From positions 69,289 through 133,288 of the forward strand of contig CAYXLR010000002.1 of assembly GCA_964466035.1 (NCBI GenBank): a stretch of DNA of 64,000 nucleotides, in the 5' to 3' direction. The notes under the pieces are model-generated. The model had not been told where the DNA came from. It did no database searches and saw nothing but the letters and a program-made list of their open reading frames with translations. Positions 54,818 through 62,802 of this stretch are shown in pieces (the first letter of the stretch is position 1; the number at the start of each line of letters is the position of its first letter). Position numbers and translations under genes: made by a program. This DNA is from JANQEA01 sp964466035 (GTDB taxonomy: Bacteria; Bipolaricaulota; Bipolaricaulia; UBA7950; UBA9294).

Positions 54818-55010
54818 GCTTCCTCCCCTCCTCGCGGTCGCCGAGGCACGCGAGCGCAAGGAGACAGAATCCAGGATTGTGATGATTGAATCCAGTGGTG
54901 GTCGGTTGCACGCATCGCCCAAGTGAGTGCCGGAGCCGCGGCCGGCGCTCCTTGCTCTGCCCGAGGGCCGACACTACGATGAACGGAGCCACTCCAAGGG
55001 AAGGAGAAAC

Positions 55011-55808
55011 ATGTTCTTGGTCGTAGGGGAGCTGATCAACTCGACGAGGAAGCGGGTCGGGCAGGCGATCGCCGACCGGAACGAGGCGCACATTCGCGAC
55101 CTCGCCCGACGTCAGCACGAGGCCGGAGCGGACGTCATCGACCTCAATGCGGGCCAATCGATGGATCGGGAGCTCGACGATCTTCTCTGGCTCATCGAGG
55201 TGGTCGAGGAGGATCTCGGCCCCGACGTGCGGCTCGGGATCGACACGTCGGATCCTCACGTGATGGAGAAGGCGATCCGCCAGTGCTCCGGGCCTCCGCT
55301 GATGAACTCGGTCAGCAACGAGCCGTCGAAGCTTCCGCTCCTCGGGATCGCCGCGGACTGCGACTGCGACGTCGTCGGCCTGGCGATGGGCGAGGCCGGC
55401 ATGCCGAAGACCGCCGACGACCGGGTCCGCGAAGCCGTGGCGCTCGTCGAGAAGTGCGAGACGGCGGGCGTGGCCCGCGAAAGGCTCTACGTCGATCTGA
55501 TCTGCATGTCGGTCGCCAGCTCGCCGGAGCAGGGTCGGGAGGTGCTCGAGGCGCTCCGGCGGGTCCAGGGGGAGCTGTCGGTCAAGCCGCTCGTCGCGGT
55601 GAGCAACGTGTCGTTCGGGCTTCCGAATCGACGGCTCTTGAACCGGACGTTCCTCGGGATGCTGATCGAGGCCGGCCTCGTCGGCGCGATCCTCGATCCG
55701 ACCGACCCGGGGATCTCGGAGACGATCTGCGCGGCTCGGGCGCTCCTCGGGACGGACGAGTACTGCATGGACTACATCCGGCACCATCGCGCGACGTCTC
55801 AGGCGTAG
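55011..55808 (+). CDS. acsE: methyl-THF:corrinoid protein methyltransferase (AcsE-like)
   Basis: A 265-residue pterin-binding TIM barrel that moves the methyl group from methyl-THF to a corrinoid iron-sulfur protein. ELINSTRKRVGQAI, AGADVIDLNAGQSMDRELDDL, GIDTSDP, NSVSNEP and VSNVSFGLPNRRLLNRTFL fit AcsE-type proteins and their dihydropteroate-synthase relatives. AAGGAGAAAC precedes the ATG. A RACo-like activator follows after 19 nt. The corrinoid protein and CO dehydrogenase/acetyl-CoA synthase are not in the window. Confidence 0.88.
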   Translation: MFLVVGELINSTRKRVGQAIADRNEAHIRDLARRQHEAGADVIDLNAGQSMDRELDDLLWLIEVVEEDLGPDVRLGIDTSDPHVMEKAIRQCSGPPLMNSVSNEPSKLPLLGIAADCDCDVVGLAMGEAGMPKTADDRVREAVALVEKCETAGVARERLYVDLICMSVASSPEQGREVLEALRRVQGELSVKPLVAVSNVSFGLPNRRLLNRTFLGMLIEAGLVGAILDPTDPGISETICAARALLGTDEYCMDYIRHHRATSQA

Positions 55809-55827
55809 GCGAGCGGGGGGATTCGGG

Positions 55828-57651
55828 ATGACGGAGGAATCCGGTAAGGATCGGCGCGGCACGGAAAGCGAGATCGTGCTCGTTCCGGACGGCGTGTCGC
55901 TGCGCGGTTCGCCCGGCTCGACGCTCCTTCAGGTCCTTCAAGAGAACGGCGTGCCGATCGCCGGCTCGTGCGGCGGGCAGGGAACGTGCGGCGAGTGCAG
56001 GGTCCGATTCGTGGGACGCGCCCCGGAGCCGACGCCGAGCGATCTCGACCTTCTCGATCCCGGTTCGATCGCCGCCGGATGGCGGCTTGCCTGCGCCCAC
56101 GCGGTGCAGGGAACGGTGAGAATCGAGGTTCGCGCGCCGGACGGCGATCTCGATCAGAAGGCGCAAGGCGACGCACGGGCTCCGGAGGGCGAACTCGATC
56201 CGGCCGTAACGTCGCGAATCGTCGACGTGGCGAACCGGTCGCGGGAGGACCGGCGCCCGCTCGCGGAGCGGCTCGGGGAGGCGCGTTCCGGCGAGCCGCG
56301 GATCCCCCTCCACGTCCTTCAGCGACTGGCGAGCGCGCAGCGTACTGGGCCGCTGACCGTGATCGAGGCGGAGTGCGGGATTCTCGACGTGATCGCCGGA
56401 CGGGTCGGTTCGGTCCACGGTCTCGCGATCGACATCGGGACGACGACCCTCGCGGTCTACCTGTTCGATCTCGAGACGGGCCGCCAGCTCGGCGTTGCGG
56501 CGTCGAGGAACCCGCAGCAGCGGTTCGGCGCGGACGTGATCTCCCGGATCGCGCACGTGCGCCGGACGAAGGGCGAGGGGCTGACGGAGCTTCACGCGTC
56601 CGCGGTCGAAGGCCTGAACGGGTTGATCTCCCGGATCGCGGGGGAGGCGTCCGTCTCGCCCGAGGTGATCTACCAGGCCACGGCCGTCGGCAATCCGACG
56701 ATGCTTCACCTTCTCTTGGGGATCGATCCGAGGGGAATCGACGTGAGTCCGTACGTCCCCGTCTTCCGTCACGGGGTACGCTGTTCCGCGGGGGACATCG
56801 GCCTCGCCATCGCCCCGCGCGGCGTCGTGGAGACCCTCCCCGCGGTCTCGGCCTACGTCGGGGCCGACATCGTCGCGGGGATCCTCGCGACGGATCTGGA
56901 GGGAAGAGAAGGGAGCACGCTCTTCCTCGACGTCGGGACGAACGGCGAGATCGTCCTCGCGCTCGACGGGCGGTTGATCGCCTGTTCGACCGCCGCGGGC
57001 CCCGCGTTCGAGGGCGCGTCGATCGTCCAGGGGATGGCCGCGCTCGACGGGGCGATCGAATCCGTTCGGGTGGTGGACGGGCACGTCGAGTGCACAGCGA
57101 TCGGCGGCGCGCAGCTGGTCGGGCTCTGCGGGACCGGCCTGGTCTCCGCGGTCGCCGAGCTTTACGCGGCGGGCGTCATCGAACCGTCGGGGCGGTTCCG
57201 CGATCCCGGATCACCGCTGGCGGATCGTCTCGAGGGGATGCGGAAGGATCGTCGGTTCCGCCTGACGGACGGTGCAGCGGTCTACCTGCATCAGAGCGAC
57301 GTCCGCGAGTTCCAGTTGGCCAAAGCGGCCGTCCGCGCCGGCATCGAGGTTCTCCTTCGGGGGGCCGGTCTGCCGGCGGAGAAGCTCGATCGTGTGCTCA
57401 TCGGAGGAGCGTTCTCGGCCCGGCTGTCCGGCGAGCACTTGACGCGGACCGGACTTCTCCCGGAGATCGATCCTTCCCGCATCCACGTCGTGGGGAACAC
57501 GGCCGGGTGGGGGGCGAAGCGCGTCCTCCTGAACCGCCGTCTGACCGCCGACGCGAAGCGGCTCGCGCGATCCGTAGAGTACGTCGAGCTTTCTGCCGAC
57601 CGGAGCTTCCGCGACCTGTACGTCGCGCAGATCCCGTTTCCCGACGGGTGA
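55828..57651 (+). CDS. RACo/AcsV-like reductive activator of corrinoid protein (ferredoxin plus ASKHA domain)
   Basis: A 607-residue protein. An N-terminal [2Fe-2S] ferredoxin domain has Cys48, Cys54, Cys57 and Cys89 in GSCGGQGTCGEC and RLACAH. After a linker (100-190) comes the DUF4445 ASKHA ATPase part with GLAIDIGTTTLAVYLFDLE, GNPTMLHLLLG, FLDVGTNGEIVLA and GLCGTGLVSA, ending in LIGGAFSARL. Such proteins reduce inactive Co(II) corrinoid to Co(I) at the cost of ATP. Adjacent acsE indicates the methyl-branch corrinoid protein as target. Confidence 0.88.
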   Translation: MTEESGKDRRGTESEIVLVPDGVSLRGSPGSTLLQVLQENGVPIAGSCGGQGTCGECRVRFVGRAPEPTPSDLDLLDPGSIAAGWRLACAHAVQGTVRIEVRAPDGDLDQKAQGDARAPEGELDPAVTSRIVDVANRSREDRRPLAERLGEARSGEPRIPLHVLQRLASAQRTGPLTVIEAECGILDVIAGRVGSVHGLAIDIGTTTLAVYLFDLETGRQLGVAASRNPQQRFGADVISRIAHVRRTKGEGLTELHASAVEGLNGLISRIAGEASVSPEVIYQATAVGNPTMLHLLLGIDPRGIDVSPYVPVFRHGVRCSAGDIGLAIAPRGVVETLPAVSAYVGADIVAGILATDLEGREGSTLFLDVGTNGEIVLALDGRLIACSTAAGPAFEGASIVQGMAALDGAIESVRVVDGHVECTAIGGAQLVGLCGTGLVSAVAELYAAGVIEPSGRFRDPGSPLADRLEGMRKDRRFRLTDGAAVYLHQSDVREFQLAKAAVRAGIEVLLRGAGLPAEKLDRVLIGGAFSARLSGEHLTRTGLLPEIDPSRIHVVGNTAGWGAKRVLLNRRLTADAKRLARSVEYVELSADRSFRDLYVAQIPFPDG

Positions 57652-57690
57652 GGCGCCGTTTCCTCGGCGAAACGTGTCGAAGTGGGTGGA

Positions 57691-58479
57691 TCAGTCGGCG
57701 CGCCGAACGAGCGACGGGAGGACGTAGGTCGTTCCGAGCTCCGGATGCTCGCCGACGACGGCGTCGACGCCGAAGACGCGGCGGACGTTCGCCTGCGTGA
57801 GGACCTCGTTCGGCGTCCCGCTCACGACGATCCGGCCGTCGCTCATCAGGGCGATCCGATCGGTCGCCTGCGCGGCGAGCGTCAGGTCGTGGATCGCGAT
57901 CAGGACGGTCATCCCCGCCCTCGCTTGTTCCCGGACGATCGACATGAATCCGACCTGATGCCGGAGGTCGAGGTGCGTCGTCGGCTCGTCGAGGAGGAGG
58001 ACGTTCGGCTCCTGGGCGAGGGCCATCCCGAGGAAGACGCGCTGGCGCTCGCCGCCGGAGACGGCGCGGATCGAGCGGTCGGCGAGCCCGTGGATGTCGG
58101 CGAGGTCCATCGCGCGCTCGATCGCCCTGCGATCGTCGCGCGACTCGCGCGCGAACCGCCCGCGGTGCGGAATCCGGCCCATCGCGACGACCTCTCGGAC
58201 GGTGAAGTCGAACCCCATCGGTCGTTCCTGCTCGACCATCGCGAGGCAGCGGGCGCGTTGCCTCGCCGACAGCGCGACGAGCGGCGACGCGTCGAGGCGG
58301 ACGGTTCCGCTGTCCGGCCGAAGGACGCCCGAGACGACCTTCAGAAGCGTGCTCTTCCCGGAGCCGTTCGGGCCGATCAGCGCGACCGACTCCCCGCTCC
58401 GGACGTCGAGCCGGACGCCGCGCAGCGCCGGCGTCCGGCCGTCGTACGCGAACGAGACGCTCCGAACTTCGACGCGCAT
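57691..58479 (-). CDS. btuD: ABC transporter ATP-binding protein, BtuD/FecE type
   Basis: A 262-residue ATPase with Walker A GPNGSGKST near 37-45, signature VSGGERQRVFLGMALAQ, Walker B VLLLDEPTTHLD and the switch His in AIHDLTLA. It belongs to the metal-chelate/cobalamin import class. Start ATG 58479 shares one base with the permease stop (TGATG). It is the last gene of a btuF-btuC-btuD operon convergent with the corrinoid activator gene, so cobalamin is the likely cargo; haem or siderophore is a less likely alternative. Confidence 0.88.
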   Translation of the reverse strand: MRVEVRSVSFAYDGRTPALRGVRLDVRSGESVALIGPNGSGKSTLLKVVSGVLRPDSGTVRLDASPLVALSARQRARCLAMVEQERPMGFDFTVREVVAMGRIPHRGRFARESRDDRRAIERAMDLADIHGLADRSIRAVSGGERQRVFLGMALAQEPNVLLLDEPTTHLDLRHQVGFMSIVREQARAGMTVLIAIHDLTLAAQATDRIALMSDGRIVVSGTPNEVLTQANVRRVFGVDAVVGEHPELGTTYVLPSLVRRAD

Positions 58480-59483
58480 CAGAGCCGCGCTCCTCGTGTC
58501 TTCAGCAGGTAGAGGAAGAACGGGGCGCCGAGAAACGCCGTGATCACCCCGACCGGCAGCTCGGCCGGCGCGAGGACCGTCCGTGCGGCCACGTCGGACC
58601 AGACGAGGAAGCACCCTCCGGCGAGGGCCGAAACCGGAATCAGCCGCCGGTGATCCGGTCCGACGAGCAGCCGCATCACGTGCGGGATGACCAGCCCGAT
58701 GAAGCCGATCGTCCCCGCCATCGCGACGGCAGCGGCGGTCAGGGCCGTCGTCAGCACGAGGAGCCACCGGTACAGCGCGTCCGGGTTGACCCCGACGTGG
58801 AACGCGCCCTCCTCGCCGAGGGAGAGCGCGTTCAGATCGCGCGCGAGCACGATGACGCCGCCGATTCCGACGGCGACGATCGGCGCGAGGACCGCGACGG
58901 ACGGCCAGCCGGCCCTGCCGAGCCCGCCCATGATCCAGAACAACACGTCGGACAGCTTCTCCCCGCCGGAGCTGAGGAAGATCAGGAAGCTGGTGACGGC
59001 GGAGAAGAGCGCCCCCACGGCGACCCCGGCGAGGATCAGGGTGAAGATCGACGTCCGGCGGTCCCGTCCCCGGGCGAGCCCGTAGACGATGGCGACGGCC
59101 GCCGCGGCCCCGACGAACGCCCCCAGAGGTAGGAGGAAGGCCGATCCCGTTGCGAAGAGGATCGCGAGCGCCGCGCCGGTCGACGCCCCGCTCGCGATCC
59201 CGAGGACGTACGGACTGGCGAGCGGGTTCCGGAACAGCCCCTGCATCGCGACGCCGGAGACGGCGAGCGCCGACCCGACGAGCAGGCCGAGCAGGACACG
59301 CGGGAGGCGGATCTGTCGGACGATCACGCGATGGACCGTCGAGACGGTCTCGTCGCCGAGGAGTCCCGCGAAGGCGTCGCGGACCGGGATCGTCACCGGT
59401 CCGATCACGATCCCTGCGAGAAGCGAGAGAACCGCGAGGACGGCGAGCCCGAACAGGATCCATCGTCCGCGTCGCCGGCCCAT
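58479..59483 (-). CDS. btuC: ABC transporter permease, BtuC/FecCD type
   Basis: A 334-residue permease with about ten hydrophobic helices and FecCD hallmarks: RLPRVLLGLLVGSALAVSG, GLFRNPLASPYVLGIASGA and the C-terminal GLVIPHVMRLLVGPDHR. It begins 1 nt after the btuF stop and overlaps btuD by one base. Confidence 0.9.
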   Translation of the reverse strand: MGRRRGRWILFGLAVLAVLSLLAGIVIGPVTIPVRDAFAGLLGDETVSTVHRVIVRQIRLPRVLLGLLVGSALAVSGVAMQGLFRNPLASPYVLGIASGASTGAALAILFATGSAFLLPLGAFVGAAAAVAIVYGLARGRDRRTSIFTLILAGVAVGALFSAVTSFLIFLSSGGEKLSDVLFWIMGGLGRAGWPSVAVLAPIVAVGIGGVIVLARDLNALSLGEEGAFHVGVNPDALYRWLLVLTTALTAAAVAMAGTIGFIGLVIPHVMRLLVGPDHRRLIPVSALAGGCFLVWSDVAARTVLAPAELPVGVITAFLGAPFFLYLLKTRGARL

Positions 59484-59484
59484 G

Positions 59485-60357
59485 CTACGGCGCGGTTCCG
59501 TGGAGCGCTTCGATCATCGCGAGGAGCGCCTCGACGACGCGGGTCGAGGCGGCGACGGACGCCCGGATCCCGACGACGCGGCCGCTGGCGACGGCGGAGA
59601 CGCTCCGAAGGAGCGGATGGTCGACGATGTTCTCGATCTGCGACGGCGCGGTGAAGATCACCTGCGGGTCGCGCGCGATGATCTCCTCGAAGCTGACCTG
59701 CCCCTGGGTATCCGGGAAGACGTTCGATCCGCCCGCGCGGAGGATCAGCTCGTTCTCGATCGCGTCCGAGCCCGCGGCGTACGGTGGATCGTCAGCGGAC
59801 GAGGCGTACAGGAACGCGGCCGGGACGGTCGGCTGCCCGAGGGCGAGCGCCTCGGCCTCGACGATCTCCGACGCGATCCGCCCGATCTCTACGTCACTCT
59901 CGTCGACCGCGTCGATGGCTGTGCCGATCGTGTGGATCGTCTCGAAGATCGACGCGATGCTGGTCAGCCACGGCGTCGTCAGGACCGTGACGCCAGCCGC
60001 CTCGAGCGCCGGTCGCTCGCCGCCCCAGTCGGTCGCGCCGAGGACGAGGTCCGGCTCGTGGCCGAGGATCAGCTCGACGTTCGGCGCGTACGTCGGGCCG
60101 ACGGAAGGCAGGTCGGTGACGGCCGCCGGGTTGTCCTCCGTCTCGCCGATCGCGATCAGCCGGTCGATCGCGCCGAGATCGACGACGATCTGCGCGTACA
60201 GTGCGCCGATCGCGACGATCCGCTCGGGCGGGCGCTCGATCGTGATCTCCTGCCCGCGGTCGTCGACGACCGTGACCGGGAAAGCTTCAACGGTGGCCGA
60301 GAACGTGACGGCCAGGAGGACGACCGCGAGCCCGGCTGCGATGGTTGCTCTTCTCAT
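59485..60357 (-). CDS. btuF: periplasmic/secreted cobalamin-type substrate-binding protein
   Basis: A 290-residue class III binding protein. It has a signal peptide to about residue 25 (ending VEA) with no lipobox, then VTVVDDRGQEITIERPPERIVAI, the standard entry of BtuF/FhuD-like proteins, and two lobes joined by a long helix. AAGGACGG lies before ATG 60357; the frame upstream has no start signal. The ligand is inferred from the neighbouring corrinoid enzymes. Confidence 0.85.
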   Translation of the reverse strand: MRRATIAAGLAVVLLAVTFSATVEAFPVTVVDDRGQEITIERPPERIVAIGALYAQIVVDLGAIDRLIAIGETEDNPAAVTDLPSVGPTYAPNVELILGHEPDLVLGATDWGGERPALEAAGVTVLTTPWLTSIASIFETIHTIGTAIDAVDESDVEIGRIASEIVEAEALALGQPTVPAAFLYASSADDPPYAAGSDAIENELILRAGGSNVFPDTQGQVSFEEIIARDPQVIFTAPSQIENIVDHPLLRSVSAVASGRVVGIRASVAASTRVVEALLAMIEALHGTAP

Positions 60358-60377
60358 CGGGACCGTCCTTTCGGAAG

Positions 60378-60394
60378 TGGGATGTAACATCCCA
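60378..60394. promoter_or_regulatory. palindrome in the btuF 5' region, candidate operator
   Basis: tgggatg-taa-catccca: perfect 7-bp arms with a 3-bp centre, 21 bp before the btuF ATG. No cobalamin riboswitch core was seen in this 88-bp gap, so the palindrome may be the control site, perhaps bound by the winged-helix protein encoded next to it. Confidence 0.5.
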
Positions 60395-60445
60395 GTTGGG
60401 CGCTCCATCGTACCCGACGGGGGTGGGAGAGGCAAGTCGCGCGGG

Positions 60446-61009
60446 CTACCGAGCGGGTGCCAAAAGGGCGAGGACGGCGCGCCAGAGTCCGAGGCCGGCT
60501 TGCTTGACGTCCGCTCCGAAGGCGATCGGAAGGAAGTCTCCGTCGGACGGATCGGGGAACGCCGCACCGATCGCCTCGGCGTCCCGAGGATTGCGAAGGT
60601 CGACCGGCTCGCCGTCGTGGGCGAACGCCCATCCCTTCGGACCGTGCCGGAGGAGGAGAAGGCCGGTCGCTCCCTCGCGGACCGCTTCGTCACGGATCGC
60701 CCAGACGGAGTCCGTCACGCCCGACGTGAGGTGCGCCCCAAGGCCGACGTCGTCCAGTCGAAGGGACGGCGACAGTCCGACCGAAGCGACCCGGGCGATC
60801 GGGCCGAGGAGGCCGCGGAAGTGCCGTCGACCGGCGGCGGTCAGCTCGACGCCCGAGCGCCGAAGCGTGACGAAGCCGCGGTCCCGCATCCGCTCGAGCT
60901 CGATCCGCACCGCCATCTCCGACAGGCCGGTCAGGACGGCGAGTCGGCGTCGGCCGAGTCGCGACCGGCTGATGTGATAGGCAAGCTGGAGCGCGACCGA
61001 TTCGTCCAC
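60446..61009 (-). CDS. winged helix-turn-helix regulator (DUF4443-like)
   Basis: A 187-residue protein. Residues 15-70 form a winged helix (SRSRLGRRRLAVLTGLSEMAV, ELERMRDRGFVTLRRSGVEL). The rest is a ligand-binding-like domain with GVTDSVWAIRDEAVREGA and FGADVKQAGLGLWRAVL, which reminds me of archaeal DUF4443 proteins, though without a search this is tentative. The start is GTG 61009 with GGGAGG 5 nt upstream. It lies directly upstream of btuFCD on the same strand and may repress it. Confidence 0.6.
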   Translation of the reverse strand: MDESVALQLAYHISRSRLGRRRLAVLTGLSEMAVRIELERMRDRGFVTLRRSGVELTAAGRRHFRGLLGPIARVASVGLSPSLRLDDVGLGAHLTSGVTDSVWAIRDEAVREGATGLLLLRHGPKGWAFAHDGEPVDLRNPRDAEAIGAAFPDPSDGDFLPIAFGADVKQAGLGLWRAVLALLAPAR

Positions 61010-61121
61010 ACCGACCTCCCGGGTTTGAAGTCTCACTTCTCGCGTTCGACCGATCATACACCAACGAATCTCGAACCGGACCCGAGGACGCTGAGGACTA
61101 GACCTGCATTGCATTTTCACC

Positions 61122-61127
61122 TATATT
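61122..61127 (+). promoter_or_regulatory. -10 element TATATT giving a leaderless GNAT transcript
   Basis: TATATT ends 6 nt before the ATG at 61134, and there is no Shine-Dalgarno. This is the arrangement of leaderless genes known from the Deinococcus-Thermus group and actinobacteria. Confidence 0.55.
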
Positions 61128-61133
61128 GGGATC

Positions 61134-61760
61134 ATGGGACACGTCGACAGCGATCCATTCCATTCGGCGGCCGTGCCGCCGAGTGAGATTGCGGACGCTC
61201 TCCGGATCGTCTGCGAGCGGAACGGTCGTTGTCGGCTTCAGGACGGAACGGAGGTCTGCATCCGGCTGATCGAACCGACCGATGTCTCCGCGTGCACCGA
61301 GATGCTCGCCGCCTGCACGCCGAGGAGCCTCTATTTCCGATACGAGCGTGTCGTCACCGAGCCGCTCGGCGCTCTGGCCGGGCGGCTCTGCTGCCCCGAT
61401 CCGCAGACCGAGGTGACGGTCGTCGCCGAGACGTGCGTCGACGGAGCACGCTCCCTCATCGGGGTCGCGCAGCTGCTCGCTGAGCCGGCGCACGAGGCCG
61501 CCGAGTACGCTGTGCTCGTCGCCGACCCGTGGCAGAGCAAGGGGCTCGGAGGCGCGTTCACCGACTGCTGCCTCCGGCTCGCTCACACCTGGGGCGTACG
61601 GCGCGTTCTCGTCGAGTTCCTCCCCGGCAACATGCGGATCATCCGCATCCTCGAGAAGCGGGCCTTCGACCTGTATCGAGACATGCAGGAGCACGCCGTT
61701 TCCGGACAGAAGCACATCGACGAGGGCGACGCCGATCGGCTCGCCCGCTCCGCGCCGTAG
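61134..61760 (+). CDS. GNAT-family N-acetyltransferase
   Basis: A 208-residue protein. The acetyl-CoA site is in AVLVADPWQSKGLGGAFTDCCL (the Q/RxxGxG pattern) followed by VRRVLVEFLPGNMRIIRILEKRAF. N-terminal RLIEPTDVSACTEML and SLYFRYERVV resemble the GNAT module of protein lysine acetyltransferases (Pat type). No cyclic-nucleotide or acyl-CoA synthetase-like domain is attached. Divergent from the regulator gene. Target unknown. Confidence 0.82.
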   Translation: MGHVDSDPFHSAAVPPSEIADALRIVCERNGRCRLQDGTEVCIRLIEPTDVSACTEMLAACTPRSLYFRYERVVTEPLGALAGRLCCPDPQTEVTVVAETCVDGARSLIGVAQLLAEPAHEAAEYAVLVADPWQSKGLGGAFTDCCLRLAHTWGVRRVLVEFLPGNMRIIRILEKRAFDLYRDMQEHAVSGQKHIDEGDADRLARSAP

Positions 61761-61770
61761 CCTCCTGTGC

Positions 61771-61879
61771 CGGGGCTGTAAACCTTGCGGTGTTCGCAGC
61801 GAATGGCACTTCACACGCGAACTGCGGGACGGACGCCCCGTTCTCGCAGACCGCTCTGCGAACACGGTGCCGAGCCCCG
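61771..61879. other. nested inverted repeat, about 109 nt
   Basis: Outer arms cggggct (61771-61777) and agccccg (61873-61879); inner arms gtgttcgcag (61790-61799) and ctgcgaacac (61856-61865), all perfect. The centre adds cggg/cccg and gcgaac/gttctcgc pairings. It follows the GNAT stop by 10 nt and has no T run. It could be a large terminator, a small structured RNA or a repeat element. Confidence 0.55.
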
Positions 61880-62036
61880 CCTCTCCCGGCCCCTCTCGCG
61901 AGATCGAGCCCCTAGGCTTCGATCTGTCTTCCCTCGGATGAAGGCGGCAACCCTGTCGAAAGAAGCGACGCCGGGCCGAACTCGATCCGATCCCGCCTCT
62001 GCGGATCCCCGCACGAGATCGGCGAGGTTCGGCCGA

Positions 62037-62246
62037 ACGCTCAGCCCGGCGGCGGGACCGCACCGAGCTGCTTCATCATGCCCATCATGTCNNNNNNNNN
62101 NNNNNNNNNNNNNNNNNNNNNNNNNNNNNNNNNNNNNNNNNNNNNNNNNNNNNNNNNNNNNNNNNNNNNNNNNNNNNNNNNNNNNNNNNNNACGCTCAGC
62201 CCGGCGGCGGGACCGCACCGAGCTGCTTCATCATGCCCATCATGTC
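62037..62246. repeat. 55-bp exact direct repeat on both sides of the N run
   Basis: 62037-62091 and 62192-62246 are identical. The repeat is the 3' end of the SnoaL-like gene. It fits two contig ends that overlap by 55 bases but were joined with a filler gap, not a biological repeat. Confidence 0.85.
62092..62191. other. 100-N assembly gap
   Basis: Exactly 100 unknown bases, the usual filler length for a gap of unknown size. Flanking overlap suggests the true gap may be absent. Between the GNAT stop and this gap the only structure is the nested inverted repeat. Confidence 0.97.
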
Positions 62247-62618
62247 CATCTCGCACCATTCTTCGACGATCTTCCCGTCCGCAAACCGGTTGATGCAGAT
62301 GCCGGTCAGTGCCACCTGCTTGCCCGTCGGGGCGGCGCCCATGTACTCCCCCTTGTGGGTCCCGCGCCACGTCCAGCGGCTGGCGACCCGGTCTCCTTCC
62401 GCGACGATGTCCTCCGCGGCGCAGCTGACGTCGGCGAAGGCGTCGAAGTCCGTCTTCAGGAACTGCTTGTACCCCTCGCGATCGCTCCCCATTCCGGGGA
62501 GAGCCCAATGCCAGACGAAATCGTCTCCCGCAAGCTCGTCCACCACGGCCAGATTCCCCTTCCCCCACACTTCTTCCAGCCAACGACGAACCAACGCCTT
62601 GTTCTGTTCTACCGACAT
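62196..62618 (-). CDS. SnoaL-like ester cyclase family protein
   Basis: A 140-residue small alpha/beta-barrel protein of the NTF2/SnoaL fold: NKALVRRWLEEVWGKGNLAVVDELAGDDFVWH, DFDAFADVSCAAEDIVAEGDRVASRWTWRGTHKGEYMG and FADGKIVEEWCEMD. Many relatives are annotated as ester cyclases or polyketide cyclases, but most have no proven activity. AAGGAGG precedes the ATG at 62618. It ends in MMGMMKQLGAVPPPG. The 3' end lies inside the duplicated contig-edge sequence; its stop is intact. Confidence 0.85.
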   Translation of the reverse strand: MSVEQNKALVRRWLEEVWGKGNLAVVDELAGDDFVWHWALPGMGSDREGYKQFLKTDFDAFADVSCAAEDIVAEGDRVASRWTWRGTHKGEYMGAAPTGKQVALTGICINRFADGKIVEEWCEMDMMGMMKQLGAVPPPG

Positions 62619-62802
62619 CGCGATCCTCCTTCGTCCCCTTGCGACCCGACGCCTCTTCCAAGACACCTGGGTTGCCGCCATGATCGTTATATCTCATTCC
62701 GGATAGGATTTGAAATGCTGCCCTCCGAATACGATGGCACAACACTCGTCGATCGACAGCGGCAGGCGCTGCCCGCTTCCACGGCGGCGTGGTCGAGGCG
62801 AT

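Noticed and set aside
60358..60445. Cobalamin riboswitch upstream of btuF
   Set aside because: The gap is only 88 nt and no B12-box-like core is visible on either strand.
62037..62091. Second, truncated copy of the SnoaL-like gene
   Set aside because: It is the exact 55-base contig overlap beside the N run, so most likely not a real duplication.
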